A DNA stretch of 45,306 bases, taken from assembly GCA_002238525.1 (NCBI GenBank), contig MPMN01000018.1, positions 1 through 45,306 of the forward strand, given 5' to 3'. Below, piece after piece: positions 1-8,548 of the stretch. The stretch's first letter is position 1; each line of letters opens with the position of its first letter. The position numbers and the translations under genes are program-made. Under the pieces are notes generated by a model. That model made no database searches. It worked only from the letters and a program-made list of their open reading frames with translations, and had not been told where the DNA came from. Source of the stretch: Flavobacteriaceae bacterium bin25 (GTDB lineage Bacteria > Bacteroidota > Bacteroidia > Flavobacteriales > Flavobacteriaceae).

Positions 1-214
1 AAGCTGTGGATTTTCTATGAATGCGGATATCAATGCTGCCAATAACATCAGGGACATCGGAGCGTGTTCCTTCTTCCAAAACCCTCTGAGAGGGAACAAC
101 TTTGGGAGTAAAGAGTGTTCCTTGTCGGATACGGCGATGGTACACCGAACCTTAAAAATACCTTGGATCATGCATGGTCGTAAAGGGAAAAAGGGGGTAA
201 GTCAACATGAGTAG
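1..214 (+). pseudogene. tnpB: C-terminal remnant of a TnpB-type (IS200/IS605 OrfB) nuclease, cut by the window edge
   Basis: Reading from base 2 gives Ser-Cys-Gly-Phe-Ser followed by MNADINAANNIRDIG. This is the end of the TnpB zinc ribbon running into the RuvC-III motif (NADxNAA), whose Asp is a catalytic residue in this family. A further 50 or so residues follow to a TAG at 212-214. In the family, TnpB is an RNA-guided nuclease carried by IS200/IS605 elements, and its guide RNA overlaps the 3' end of the gene. Only the tail lies in the window, so whether the gene is intact cannot be judged. The ATG at 17 is inside the motif and is not a real start. The assignment is firm for the family and weak for activity. 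Confidence 0.75.
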
Positions 215-230
215 ATGTTCGTTCATCTAC
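211..230 (+). repeat. Hairpin at the stop codon of the tnpB remnant
   Basis: GTAGATG and CATCTAC form a perfect 7-bp stem around a 6-base loop and overlap the tnpB stop codon. IS200/IS605 elements carry subterminal hairpins at their right end, so this is a reasonable candidate for that end or for the 3' part of the guide RNA. The boundary of the element was not determined. Confidence 0.45.
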
Positions 231-238
231 ATATAGCT

Positions 239-253
239 TTCGTTATAAACGAA
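239..253. repeat. Second short hairpin downstream of tnpB
   Basis: TTCGTT and AACGAA form a perfect 6-bp stem around a 3-base loop, nine bases after the first hairpin. It may belong to the same IS end. The rest of the gap up to 604 is AT-rich and shows no gene. Confidence 0.35.
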
Positions 254-604
254 TTCTAATCCACAATAAAGTGATTAGAGCCAAAGTACCTATCTGATAT
301 TTGTCCTTGTTTCATTAAGTCCTTGATAGAGAATAAATGAAAACAAAAGGCAATCATCACATGAGTCTGACCTTAATATTTCCAACGATATCCAATGGAT
401 ACATATTTAGTTATAATATAACTTTGGAAGATATCATATTGGTATTTTAGCAATAAAGAGTAAACATTGTTTCAAAAGTTGGGTATTTTAGTTGGAGTGA
501 AACCAAGGATTCAACAATCCTTGCTATACCAACCTATTGATTTTATTTAAAAATAGTGATAGAATATTTTTCACTATATTTCTCTCTAAATAAGTGTTTA
601 AAAA

Positions 605-1747
605 ATGAATAGAAGATTTTTTTTTACCAATAGCTTAAAAGGAGCTCTTGGAGTAACAATATCAGGTGGCTTGATGTCATGTGTTGCAAAAAAAAAGCAA
701 CAAAAGAAAGACCAAGAATCTGCTGCCTTTATTGATCGTATTCTTCCAGCTCCAAAAAATGGTGGTTTTAGAGACGACAATTATTGGATTTGGGGTTCTT
801 CTGTAATTAAGGGAGAAGACGGTAGATACCATATGTTTGCTTCACGTTGGTCAATGGAGGTTGGATTTGGTAATTGGGTGAGCAATTCCGAAGTAGTGCG
901 TGCGGTATCAGATAGTCCGATTGGACCATATTCTTTTGAAGAGGTAGTATTACCACCCCGAGGTCCTGACTATTTTGATGGTATGTGTACCCATAATCCT
1001 AGAATAATAAAATACAAGAACAAATACTTATTGTATCATTTTGGAAATACCTATAATTTCCCTATGCCAACGAGAGAAAAACCTGATATGACCAAGGAGC
1101 AATGGGAGGCAGCTTGGATGAACAAGCGCATTGGTCTTGCTATTAGTGATTCAGTTTATGGTCCCTGGGAGCGAGGAGATAAACCGGTGATTGAGCCTAG
1201 ACCTGGACATTGGGATGCTTCTATCACTTCTAATCCTGCACCGGCTGTAGATCTAAAAACGGGTAAGATATTGTTGATGTATAAATCTTCTACAGTTGGA
1301 TTGACTCCCCCATTGTTGTTAGGAGTTTCTATAGCTGATAGTCCAAGAGGTCAATATAGGCGATTGAGTGAGGAGCCTATTTTTAGGTTTGAGACCAGGG
1401 AAAATCATCGTATAGATGTTGAGGATCCGTATATCTGGTGGAACGGGGAGCTTTATGAAGCTATTGTTAAGGATAGATCAGGAGAGATTTGCGGAGAAGA
1501 GGGCGGTGGGGTACACTGCTGGTCTAAAGATGGAGTAAAATGGGAACTATTTGAAAAAGTCCAAGCCTACGGAAGAAATATTTTATGGGAGGATGGTACC
1601 CGCACTCAACAAAATCATTTTGAAAGGCCTTTTTTATTGGTTGAAGATGGAAAACCGACTCACCTTTTTGCCGCAGTTGGGGAAGGTCCGAAGGCTTGGA
1701 GTTTTAAAAACACTTGGAATATGGTAATTCCCCTAAAGCATAGTTAA
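605..1747 (+). CDS. Lipoprotein glycoside hydrolase, five-bladed beta-propeller (GH43/GH32-like), Tat-type signal
   Basis: A 380-residue protein whose start carries a twin-arginine-like signal (MNRRFFFTN, then a hydrophobic stretch) ending in LMSC. It is probably exported folded and lipid-anchored at Cys26. The mature part has the repeated 'xxDPxI/NPRI' and 'SxxGPWE/SPRGQY' blade signatures of five-bladed-propeller hydrolases: WIWGSSVIKGEDGRYHMF near residue 60, CTHNPRI near 128, and VEDPYIW near 277, with acidic residues where this superfamily keeps its catalytic trio. It opens a cluster with two further propeller hydrolases and a PNGase F-like enzyme, which suggests extracellular glycan trimming. 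I cannot assign a CAZy family or substrate. Related proteins often sit in polysaccharide loci of marine Bacteroidota. Confidence 0.75.
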   Translation: MNRRFFFTNSLKGALGVTISGGLMSCVAKKKQQKKDQESAAFIDRILPAPKNGGFRDDNYWIWGSSVIKGEDGRYHMFASRWSMEVGFGNWVSNSEVVRAVSDSPIGPYSFEEVVLPPRGPDYFDGMCTHNPRIIKYKNKYLLYHFGNTYNFPMPTREKPDMTKEQWEAAWMNKRIGLAISDSVYGPWERGDKPVIEPRPGHWDASITSNPAPAVDLKTGKILLMYKSSTVGLTPPLLLGVSIADSPRGQYRRLSEEPIFRFETRENHRIDVEDPYIWWNGELYEAIVKDRSGEICGEEGGGVHCWSKDGVKWELFEKVQAYGRNILWEDGTRTQQNHFERPFLLVEDGKPTHLFAAVGEGPKAWSFKNTWNMVIPLKHS

Positions 1748-1812
1748 ACTTGAATAGAACATTTTGTAGAACATTTATATGTCAAGGATAATGGTAAATC
1801 TAAACCGAATAA

Positions 1813-1842
1813 TTTATGCTAACCTCAAACTAGATACTTTTG
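1813..1842 (+). promoter_or_regulatory. Candidate Bacteroidota-type promoter upstream of the first tandem hydrolase
   Basis: TACTTTTG at 1835-1842 matches the Bacteroidota -7 element TAnnTTTG exactly. TTTA at 1813-1816 is one base off the -33 element TTTG, with an 18-base gap. It lies about 95 bases before the ATG of the next gene. This is a motif match only. Confidence 0.3.
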
Positions 1843-1937
1843 TCTAAACAAAATTTAGCTAGTAATGAAATTTAAGCAAAATTCAAGAAAAATGCTTGAT
1901 CTATTGAGTAATTAAGTAAAATTTTAATAAATAAAAA

Positions 1938-2969
1938 ATGAATCAGACTTATGTAGAAGTGAACAGAAAAGTAACCCTTGGAATGATATTCTTACTGTTC
2001 ACTGCTGGAACTGTATACGCCCAAATAAACAAAAAAACTTCACTTTTGGTTGATCGTGTGGATGTCCCGTATATTAAGGGTGAGAGTCGAAAAATATTTG
2101 AGGCCAAGCCCTCTCCCGATTTTGATGACAACGAGTGGTACACCAATGACCATTGTTTTATAACGGATAAAAACGGTAAACTCCATTGGTTTGGTATCAA
2201 CAATCCATATCCACCCAAGGGAAAAGAATTATACCGATATCATCCCTATCTGGGCCACTTGACCACTCATGAAGCTACAGGTGAGTGGAAAAGAGAAGAA
2301 TTTGCACTTAACGAAGTTGAAGGTACCGAATATTTGGGAGCCCCCTTTGTTATTTATCATGAAGAATCCGGGAGATATGTCATGGTACTTGAAACCAAGA
2401 TAGAGAATACTAGGCGCCTGGAAGTAGCCTGGTCTGATGATCTGTATAGTTGGGAACGAACACATAAAGCTATTTTACCGGATGACCTATGGATTTCTTC
2501 CCGTGACCCGCACATTATGAAAGGAAAAGATGACAAATATTGGATACACATCGTTTCCACTGGTAACGAGGGTATAAAACAATCGCAAGTTTTGAGGATA
2601 AGGACCAAGGACTTTGTCAACTTTGAAAAACCCGAAACAATTCTTGGCATCAATGATAATGATTTTGCTACATTGATAGAATCTCCTAGTCTATATAAAC
2701 GTGGCGATACGTGGTACTTGTTCATTACTTATGCCCACAGAAGGTACACTGAAACCATAGTGATAGCCTCAGACAATCCTAATTATTTCGACTATGAGAA
2801 AAATGTGGTGACCACATTATTTGGACACGCAGCAAAAATATTTACTTATAAAGGTAAAGAGTACATTTCTTCCTGTGGACCTGAGGATCGTCACTATTAT
2901 AAATACCAATCGGTTACACTGGCTGAGTTGGGTTGGGTAGATCAAAAAAATGAAGAAAAAAACAAGTAA
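1938..2969 (+). CDS. Secreted glycoside hydrolase, GH32/GH43-type five-bladed propeller (tandem copy 1)
   Basis: A 343-residue protein. Three hallmarks of the GH32/GH43 propeller superfamily are in the right order: an N-terminal WYTNDHCF block (residues 67-74, the place of the WMNDPNG nucleophile motif), RDP at 189-191, and ESP at 248-250 (the place of the E-C-P acid/base motif). The N-terminus has a hydrophobic export signal ending near VYAQ. The Met at residue 16 would give a more typical signal peptide and may be the true start. The next gene is clearly a paralog, with nearly the same blade motifs throughout (HWFGINNPYPP, YAHRRYTETIV, SSCGPED), so the pair arose by tandem duplication. Substrate unknown. 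Position between another propeller hydrolase and a PNGase F-like gene suggests a role in glycan trimming. Confidence 0.78.
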   Translation: MNQTYVEVNRKVTLGMIFLLFTAGTVYAQINKKTSLLVDRVDVPYIKGESRKIFEAKPSPDFDDNEWYTNDHCFITDKNGKLHWFGINNPYPPKGKELYRYHPYLGHLTTHEATGEWKREEFALNEVEGTEYLGAPFVIYHEESGRYVMVLETKIENTRRLEVAWSDDLYSWERTHKAILPDDLWISSRDPHIMKGKDDKYWIHIVSTGNEGIKQSQVLRIRTKDFVNFEKPETILGINDNDFATLIESPSLYKRGDTWYLFITYAHRRYTETIVIASDNPNYFDYEKNVVTTLFGHAAKIFTYKGKEYISSCGPEDRHYYKYQSVTLAELGWVDQKNEEKNK

Positions 2970-3293
2970 AGGAAACGAGGTAGAGACTGAAAGCCTTTCT
3001 GTGAGATGGGTTTACAGTTTTTATAGAAACTAAAAAGTAGTCTGATTTTATATTCAAGAATTCCGAAATTTATATATTACTTATATCAAAAATTTTTGTC
3101 CAGAAAATATAGACTACTCTATTATATTAATAGATCAACAAAGTATACCATGAACCAATATGGAAATGGATTAATTGACAGAGAATTATATATTTTCTAA
3201 TTCATAATAAAGAGATCTTTTCAATTAAGAGTTTTGAAATAATTGGCACTTCACACAATACGTAAACGTAAACATAAAATAAATAAATTATAT
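2970..3293. other. Intergenic gap between the tandem hydrolases
   Basis: About 320 AT-rich bases separate the two paralogs. No open frame, tRNA or clear promoter was seen. The length argues that the second copy has its own promoter. Confidence 0.5.
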
Positions 3294-4304
3294 ATGAGAA
3301 CAATACTTTTAATTTCAATTTTGTTGCTTCCTATCTCTGCTATTTTCTGCCAAGTCAAGGAAAAAGATCAAAATATGCTAGATGATTCACAACTATCTTT
3401 GCTTGAACAGGCTGAAATTCCCTATTTAAAGGGTGGAAGTGATCTTATTTTTGAAGCTAAACCATCTCTGGATTTTGATGACAGTCAGTGGTTTACCAAT
3501 GATCACACCTTCATTACAGACAAAGAAGGAAATCTACATTGGTTCGGTATCAACAACCCTTACCCGCCAGAAGGCAAATACCTATACCGTTACCACCCTT
3601 ATTTAGGACATTTAACATCTAATGATGCCACTAAAAATTGGAAGCGTGAAAAATTTGCAATTGATGAATCAACAGGCACAGAATATGTTGGTGCTCCTTA
3701 TGTGGTTTGGCATGAAGAGTCCGAACGTTGGGTTATGGTAGTGGAAACATTTTTAGAAGGCAACCGCAGGATGGAAGTATGTTGGTCTGATGATCTGTAT
3801 AATTGGGAGCGTACCTACGAAGCTATTCTACCGGAAACGCTTTGGCTTACGGCTCGTGACCCACATATCATAAAGGGTGAAGACGGCAAATATTGGATAC
3901 ACCTTGTAAGTGTTGATGATAGCGTATCACCCACTATATCACAGATAGTACGTCTTAAGACCATTGATTTTGTAAATTTTGAAGAACCCCAACCTATTAT
4001 GGGTATAGCAGATAATGTAAGTTGGTGTGGTGTGGAATCGCCTTTTCTAATTCAGCGTAATAATCTTTGGTACCTTTTCTTTACCTATGCCCACAGGCGC
4101 TATACCGAAACTATTGTGGTTGTATCTGATAATCCGAATCATTTTGATTATGAAAACAATCGTGTGACAACCCTTTTCGGTCATGCAGCAGAAATATTTG
4201 AATACAAAGGAATAACCTATATATCTTCTTGTGGTCCCGAGGATAAAAATATCCTAAACCACCAATCTGTTTCATTGGCAGAATTGGGTTGGTTTCGACC
4301 ATAA
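3294..4304 (+). CDS. Secreted glycoside hydrolase, GH32/GH43-type five-bladed propeller (tandem copy 2)
   Basis: From the ATG at 3294 the protein has 336 residues and a clean signal peptide (MRTILLISILLLPISAIFCQ). The frame is open further back to a TTG at 3243, but that would put 17 polar, basic residues ahead of the signal, so 3294 is preferred. The mature part repeats the blade motifs of its upstream neighbour: WFTNDHTF, HWFGINNPYPP, GAPYVVWHEE, TARDPHI, VESPFL and YAHRRYTETIV. The acidic motif residues are retained in both copies, so both could be active. The differences lie in loops around the RDP and ESP blades, which would suit slightly different substrates. The exact glycosidic bond cleaved cannot be told from sequence alone. 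Confidence 0.78.
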   Translation: MRTILLISILLLPISAIFCQVKEKDQNMLDDSQLSLLEQAEIPYLKGGSDLIFEAKPSLDFDDSQWFTNDHTFITDKEGNLHWFGINNPYPPEGKYLYRYHPYLGHLTSNDATKNWKREKFAIDESTGTEYVGAPYVVWHEESERWVMVVETFLEGNRRMEVCWSDDLYNWERTYEAILPETLWLTARDPHIIKGEDGKYWIHLVSVDDSVSPTISQIVRLKTIDFVNFEEPQPIMGIADNVSWCGVESPFLIQRNNLWYLFFTYAHRRYTETIVVVSDNPNHFDYENNRVTTLFGHAAEIFEYKGITYISSCGPEDKNILNHQSVSLAELGWFRP

Positions 4305-5696
4305 TTTTGAAGTATTGAATTTTTTTGAGCTTTGATATAACACCATTTACACGTTATAATTGCTCAAAATGGTTATAACCTAGAATCAATTAAGAATTTA
4401 ATTTTTTTGTGCCTTAGATATTATAATAACTAGAAGGCATCAAAATTATTGACCTATTTAAATGGAACAATAAAGTCGGAGTAGATCTACAAGAAAAATC
4501 TCCCATGACGCATTAAAAGATTGTTGTAAGCTGAATTTATGTGCAGAATTTACATGCAAAACCCCTCACTATTTCTGTTCATTTTTCGTTAATTCCATAA
4601 CAAAGTTTTTTGACCCAGTTTTGTAAACAAGGATTTGATTTTTTGAGTATTACATTATCTCTATATTCTCTATTGTTCAGTAAAATATTATGGAAGAACA
4701 TCCTATAATAATTACTATCAATGATAAATGAATATCGCTTCATCTAGATGAGAACATAGAGATTCTTAAGGTGGGATATTACTACTCTATGCTTTATAGG
4801 AACTAGATGTTCTGAGTTTTTGATTCAATATATTTCCTTTTTGAGAGATTATCTTGGGCTTTTAAATTTTTCTAAATGTAGATTCCGTAAGGATTTCTAG
4901 TATTTATTGGAAATTTAGAAGTCATGGATTCTATTCAAATCCCAAATAATCTATTAGATCTTGATGCAGGGTGTATTAGAACTCATTCAGTGTATGCTAT
5001 ATGATCAAAAATATTCAGTCTTATTAAGATATTTCACTCTTTTTTGGTATACTTAAACAGTTATCGGGATACTACCATTTGAATGTTTTTCACAATATAC
5101 CTAGTTTTATAAGTGTTTCATCCAGACCCCTTTTGTCTCCCAATGTAGCCTTATTCGACTAGCCTTGTTGTTGGTCTGTGTCTAAGCAATTACTCCTGAT
5201 CTCAAAGTGACGAGAAATATCGAAGAATACAAATTCAAAAAGATATTGATAGATGTTCGAATTTTACTCAGCTGTACTCTTCGGGACTTTAAGTCAATTG
5301 AAAGCAAAAAATATTTCTACATAATTAGTACCAGTGTATGTGATCTAAGGAAAAAGTCGTTACTTAATCATTTGCAAGGTTGGATTTCAAAATTAGAAAG
5401 ATGTCTTAATTTTAGGGTAGAAAGTATATGAAGACCTCTGGGGAAATGAAATATTATGGAAAGCATGATTAAAGGTGATGAGTTTTCAACTAACTTTAAT
5501 GAGATATTGGTAACCAAAGCAAAAAAGTTAAGACCTTAAAATGGATGTATTCAAGAAGAAGTTAAGAACTTTTTAAGATCTGAATATTTCATGCCATAAT
5601 GAAATTAGTCAATGTCTATTATTTTAAGGAGAATTAAATAAAATATGTTTTGGACCGTAAATCATTTTTATAGAACCATTTAATCATAAAAATTAT
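4305..5696. other. Gene-free gap of about 1.4 kb
   Basis: A strongly AT-rich stretch with many stop codons in all frames. The only moderate frame (5207-5431, GTG start, 74 codons) has no recognisable motif and I do not count it as a gene. No transposase motif, tRNA or long repeat was recognised. It could be the eroded remains of a gene between the hydrolases and the PNGase F-like gene. Confidence 0.5.
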
Positions 5697-7625
5697 ATGA
5701 AAATCAATTGTTTCGTCTTTTTTTTGCTGAGTATGACAATGTCTGTAGGTTGTCTAAAAACTCCCCAAAAAAATATTAAAAAAATCACTTCCCACAATCA
5801 TATTACTATCATCTGTGATCCTAGTAAAGGGAGCAATCTGTACCCTAGCTGGGGAATTTTTCCTGCGAGGGATGAACCGATAAGGCGTATCTTTATGGAG
5901 GTGGCACTTGGGCACCCTGATTCCATTAATATAGCACACTGGGATTATCTAGATCCTATCAGAATCCAGCGAGTTGGCGGTAAGATGGGAGATACACTGG
6001 ATTTGGAAATTGGAAAAATGCTGACACCTTATGGCAGTAATTTTAAAAATGATTGGCATTGGCGTTGGCGTATTGACGTAACAGATTTTGCAAGTGTATT
6101 GAGAGATAGTGTTGAAATCGTATACAACCATACGGGTTATGAAGGCAGCAATGTAGGTTGGGACCTCAGCATCAATTTTGAAGTGGAAATTGGTGATCCA
6201 GTGGCTAGCCCACTTGGATTTAAAGAACTATATGATGGTGGCTTCGCCTATGGAAACCTCGAAAAGCCCATCCAAGAATCACTTACGCCAAAAGATATAG
6301 TTATGGATAAGAATGCTTCATTTGGTAGGCTAAGAATATTGCATACCGGACATGGTGCAGATCGCCCCAGGGGTTGTAGTGAGTTTTGCAATCGGTGGCG
6401 TGAGGTCATTTTAGACGGACAGGCTATTGACCACCGTGATATGTGGAAAGAATGTGCTAATAATAACCTTTATCCTCAAGGTGGTACATGGATCTTTGAT
6501 AGGGCATACTGGTGCCCTGGAGACTTGCAAAATCCTGACTTAATTGACTTTCCAATAACTCAGGTCTCTCATACGATTGATTTTGAAATGGAGCCTTATA
6601 CGGCCACAGAAAATGTTCAAGCCAACGAACAAATCAGTGCGGTGCTTTTTCAGTATGAAAAACCATCCAAATTATTTGATGTGTCATTAGATCAAATTCT
6701 GGTCCCAAACAAAGACCCTGAACTGAATCGACTAAATCCATCGGTAGTAGAACCGACTATAATTATTAAAAATTTGGGAAGTGAAACGCTAACTTCTTTA
6801 ACTATTAATTATGGGACAAAAGGCTTTGAGCAAAATGTATTTGAGTGGAAAGGTGAGTTAGCGTATTATAAGGAAACTGCTGTGGTATTGCCAGGAAAAA
6901 TTGATTTCAATTTTGGTGAAAATACGTTTAACGCTATTCTGAGTAGACCCAATGGGAAGAGAGATCAGTGGAAGGCTGATAATCAAGGTGAAACTATTTT
7001 TTCTTCTCCCAAAGAGATGCCACAACAAATTGTCGTGGACTATAAGTCTAATAACAACCCTTCTGACAATACTATTCGCATCGTAGATGTCAATAAGAAT
7101 GTTGTGTATGAAAAAACACCAGAGAACACCCGCAGTAATACCCTTTACAGAGATACTCTTGACATTGAAGTGGGTCATTATAGAATGACTTTAGAAGACA
7201 AAAGTCATAATGGGCTGGAGTTCTGGTTCATGCCCCAGCAGGGATTTGGCTATCTACAATTAATAGATATCAATGGCAGAATATTACATAGGTTTGAAAG
7301 TGATTGTGGTGTGGGAGAAAAGCTAGATTTTACCGTTAAGGAGAACCCACAGATTGATATGACAGTGGAGCAAAGTTTTCTCAAACTTTACCCAAGAAAT
7401 ATTCGAGACAGAACACAATTGTTTATACAATTGGAGCAACCTACGGATGGTGTCATTCACATATTAAAGGATGGAACTGTTCAAAAAGAGATTCCCTTTA
7501 CCAAAATAAAGGACAAAATATTTGATATTGACATGAAGGCTTTCGAAGATGGTCGGTACGTAATTGAGCTGTTTCTGAATAGTGAGTCAAAACTTAAACA
7601 GCGTATTTCTAAGCGAACGCGTTAA
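5697..7625 (+). CDS. PNGase F-like peptide-N4-(N-acetyl-beta-glucosaminyl)asparagine amidase, secreted
   Basis: A 642-residue protein. PNGase F enzymes cut the bond between Asn and the first GlcNAc of N-glycans. The N-terminal domain (about 36-168) carries HWDYLDPIRIQR, whose Asp83 aligns with the catalytic Asp60 of Elizabethkingia PNGase F. The second domain (about 205-330) has TGHGADRPRGCSEFC (217-231), with Glu229 in the place of Glu206, and YPQGGTWIFDRAYWCPG (259-275). The N-terminal signal ends SVGC, a weak lipobox (Cys19). The last 85 residues (LYPRN..., ...FEDGRYVIELF..., final RISKR) resemble a T9SS type A sorting domain. Lipid anchoring and T9SS export are normally alternatives, so one reading is probably wrong. 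It is much longer than the 314-residue mature enzyme because of a central beta-rich region (about 330-545). It lies beside three glycoside hydrolases. Confidence 0.85.
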   Translation: MKINCFVFFLLSMTMSVGCLKTPQKNIKKITSHNHITIICDPSKGSNLYPSWGIFPARDEPIRRIFMEVALGHPDSINIAHWDYLDPIRIQRVGGKMGDTLDLEIGKMLTPYGSNFKNDWHWRWRIDVTDFASVLRDSVEIVYNHTGYEGSNVGWDLSINFEVEIGDPVASPLGFKELYDGGFAYGNLEKPIQESLTPKDIVMDKNASFGRLRILHTGHGADRPRGCSEFCNRWREVILDGQAIDHRDMWKECANNNLYPQGGTWIFDRAYWCPGDLQNPDLIDFPITQVSHTIDFEMEPYTATENVQANEQISAVLFQYEKPSKLFDVSLDQILVPNKDPELNRLNPSVVEPTIIIKNLGSETLTSLTINYGTKGFEQNVFEWKGELAYYKETAVVLPGKIDFNFGENTFNAILSRPNGKRDQWKADNQGETIFSSPKEMPQQIVVDYKSNNNPSDNTIRIVDVNKNVVYEKTPENTRSNTLYRDTLDIEVGHYRMTLEDKSHNGLEFWFMPQQGFGYLQLIDINGRILHRFESDCGVGEKLDFTVKENPQIDMTVEQSFLKLYPRNIRDRTQLFIQLEQPTDGVIHILKDGTVQKEIPFTKIKDKIFDIDMKAFEDGRYVIELFLNSESKLKQRISKRTR

Positions 7626-7884
7626 ATTCATTAAAAGAAAGTGCTATTTATCAAAATACAGGCTCGAAAATTCTATAAACTTGAGATTGTACGAAATTTG
7701 AAAACGGCATACTTAATTGGTTGATAAGAAATCTAAAACTAAATGTCGTTACGATTTAATTAGTCCATAGTATATATGGAGATTAGATGGTAAATCGAGA
7801 ACACGGAACAACTTGTTTTGGGTAGAACTATAAACATTGTAAAGCCAATTATAAACTTCTGGCTCCAATTGTTATGAAAAGAAG

Positions 7885-7957
7885 TGACTTGGCTGGGTCT
7901 CGAACCCAGGACCCTCTCCTTAAAAGGGAGATGCTCTACCAGCTGAGCTACCAAGTC
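7885..7957 (-). tRNA. tRNA-Lys (anticodon TTT)
   Basis: On the minus strand the 73-base sequence folds as a full cloverleaf: acceptor GACTTGG/CCAAGTC, D arm GCTC...GAGC, anticodon stem TCTCC/GGAGA with loop CTTTTAA, T arm CTGGG-TTCGAGA-CCCAG, and discriminator A. The 3' CCA is not encoded. A short open frame across it is an artefact. Confidence 0.95.
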
Positions 7958-8548
7958 TCTCATATCCTTTAGTTAAAAACACTAAGTATATTCTAACTAT
8001 AAGGGTTTGCAAAACTAAGAAAATTAATGTGTGAGAGTAATCTAAATTTTGTAGAATAGTAAGCAAAGTTTCTCCTAAATCGTATTTTGACGCAGGTATG
8101 TCAAAAGAGCATTCTTTTCTTTCGTAAAATTTTTTTTAGTCATTTTATTGAATAATTTACAACTATCAATTTTTTCTGTTGTCACATTTATATTCATGAA
8201 GAGATTTAAATACCACATACATTATTTTGTTTTGAAATCTCCATTATAGTGGATATATATTATGTAGGTTTAGGTTTTTTATTATCTTCGGCTACCCAAA
8301 ATATTAATAGATGCCTATACAAACAAAAATCAATATCCCCAAAATCAAAACAAAATAAGGCTGTCTTCTACTTTTATAGACAGGATAGCATGACCAAATA
8401 ATTCCCCTTGATCAACCGATAATAACGGTTCAACTAAGAGGGATTTGTTGTGGTGGATAGATTTATAAGCGGTAGATTATCAATACTAGAAAATCGATTT
8501 TGACAAACTTGCGTAAAGAAACAAAGCAAAATAGAACAATAAAAGAAT
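7958..8548. other. Intergenic region between tRNA-Lys and the IS1595 relic
   Basis: No gene is supported. Two weak hairpins are visible: CTGTCT/AGACAG (8361-8383, 11-base loop), and an imperfect one of about 40 bases centred on AACCG-ataataa-CGGTT (8403-8442). Sitting between a tRNA gene and accessory DNA, this is a plausible old integration boundary, but no duplicated tRNA end was found. Confidence 0.4.

Noticed and set aside
598-780. Minus-strand frame opposite the Tat-type hydrolase start
   Set aside because: It lies wholly opposite a well-supported gene and shows no motif of its own.
5207-5431. 74-codon frame with a GTG start in the 1.4 kb gap
   Set aside because: It has no motif, signal or neighbour, and AT-rich DNA throws up frames of this size by chance.
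7760-7963. 67-codon minus-strand frame reading VAQLVEHLPFKERVLGSRPS
   Set aside because: This is the well-known artefact of translating a tRNA gene, here tRNA-Lys.
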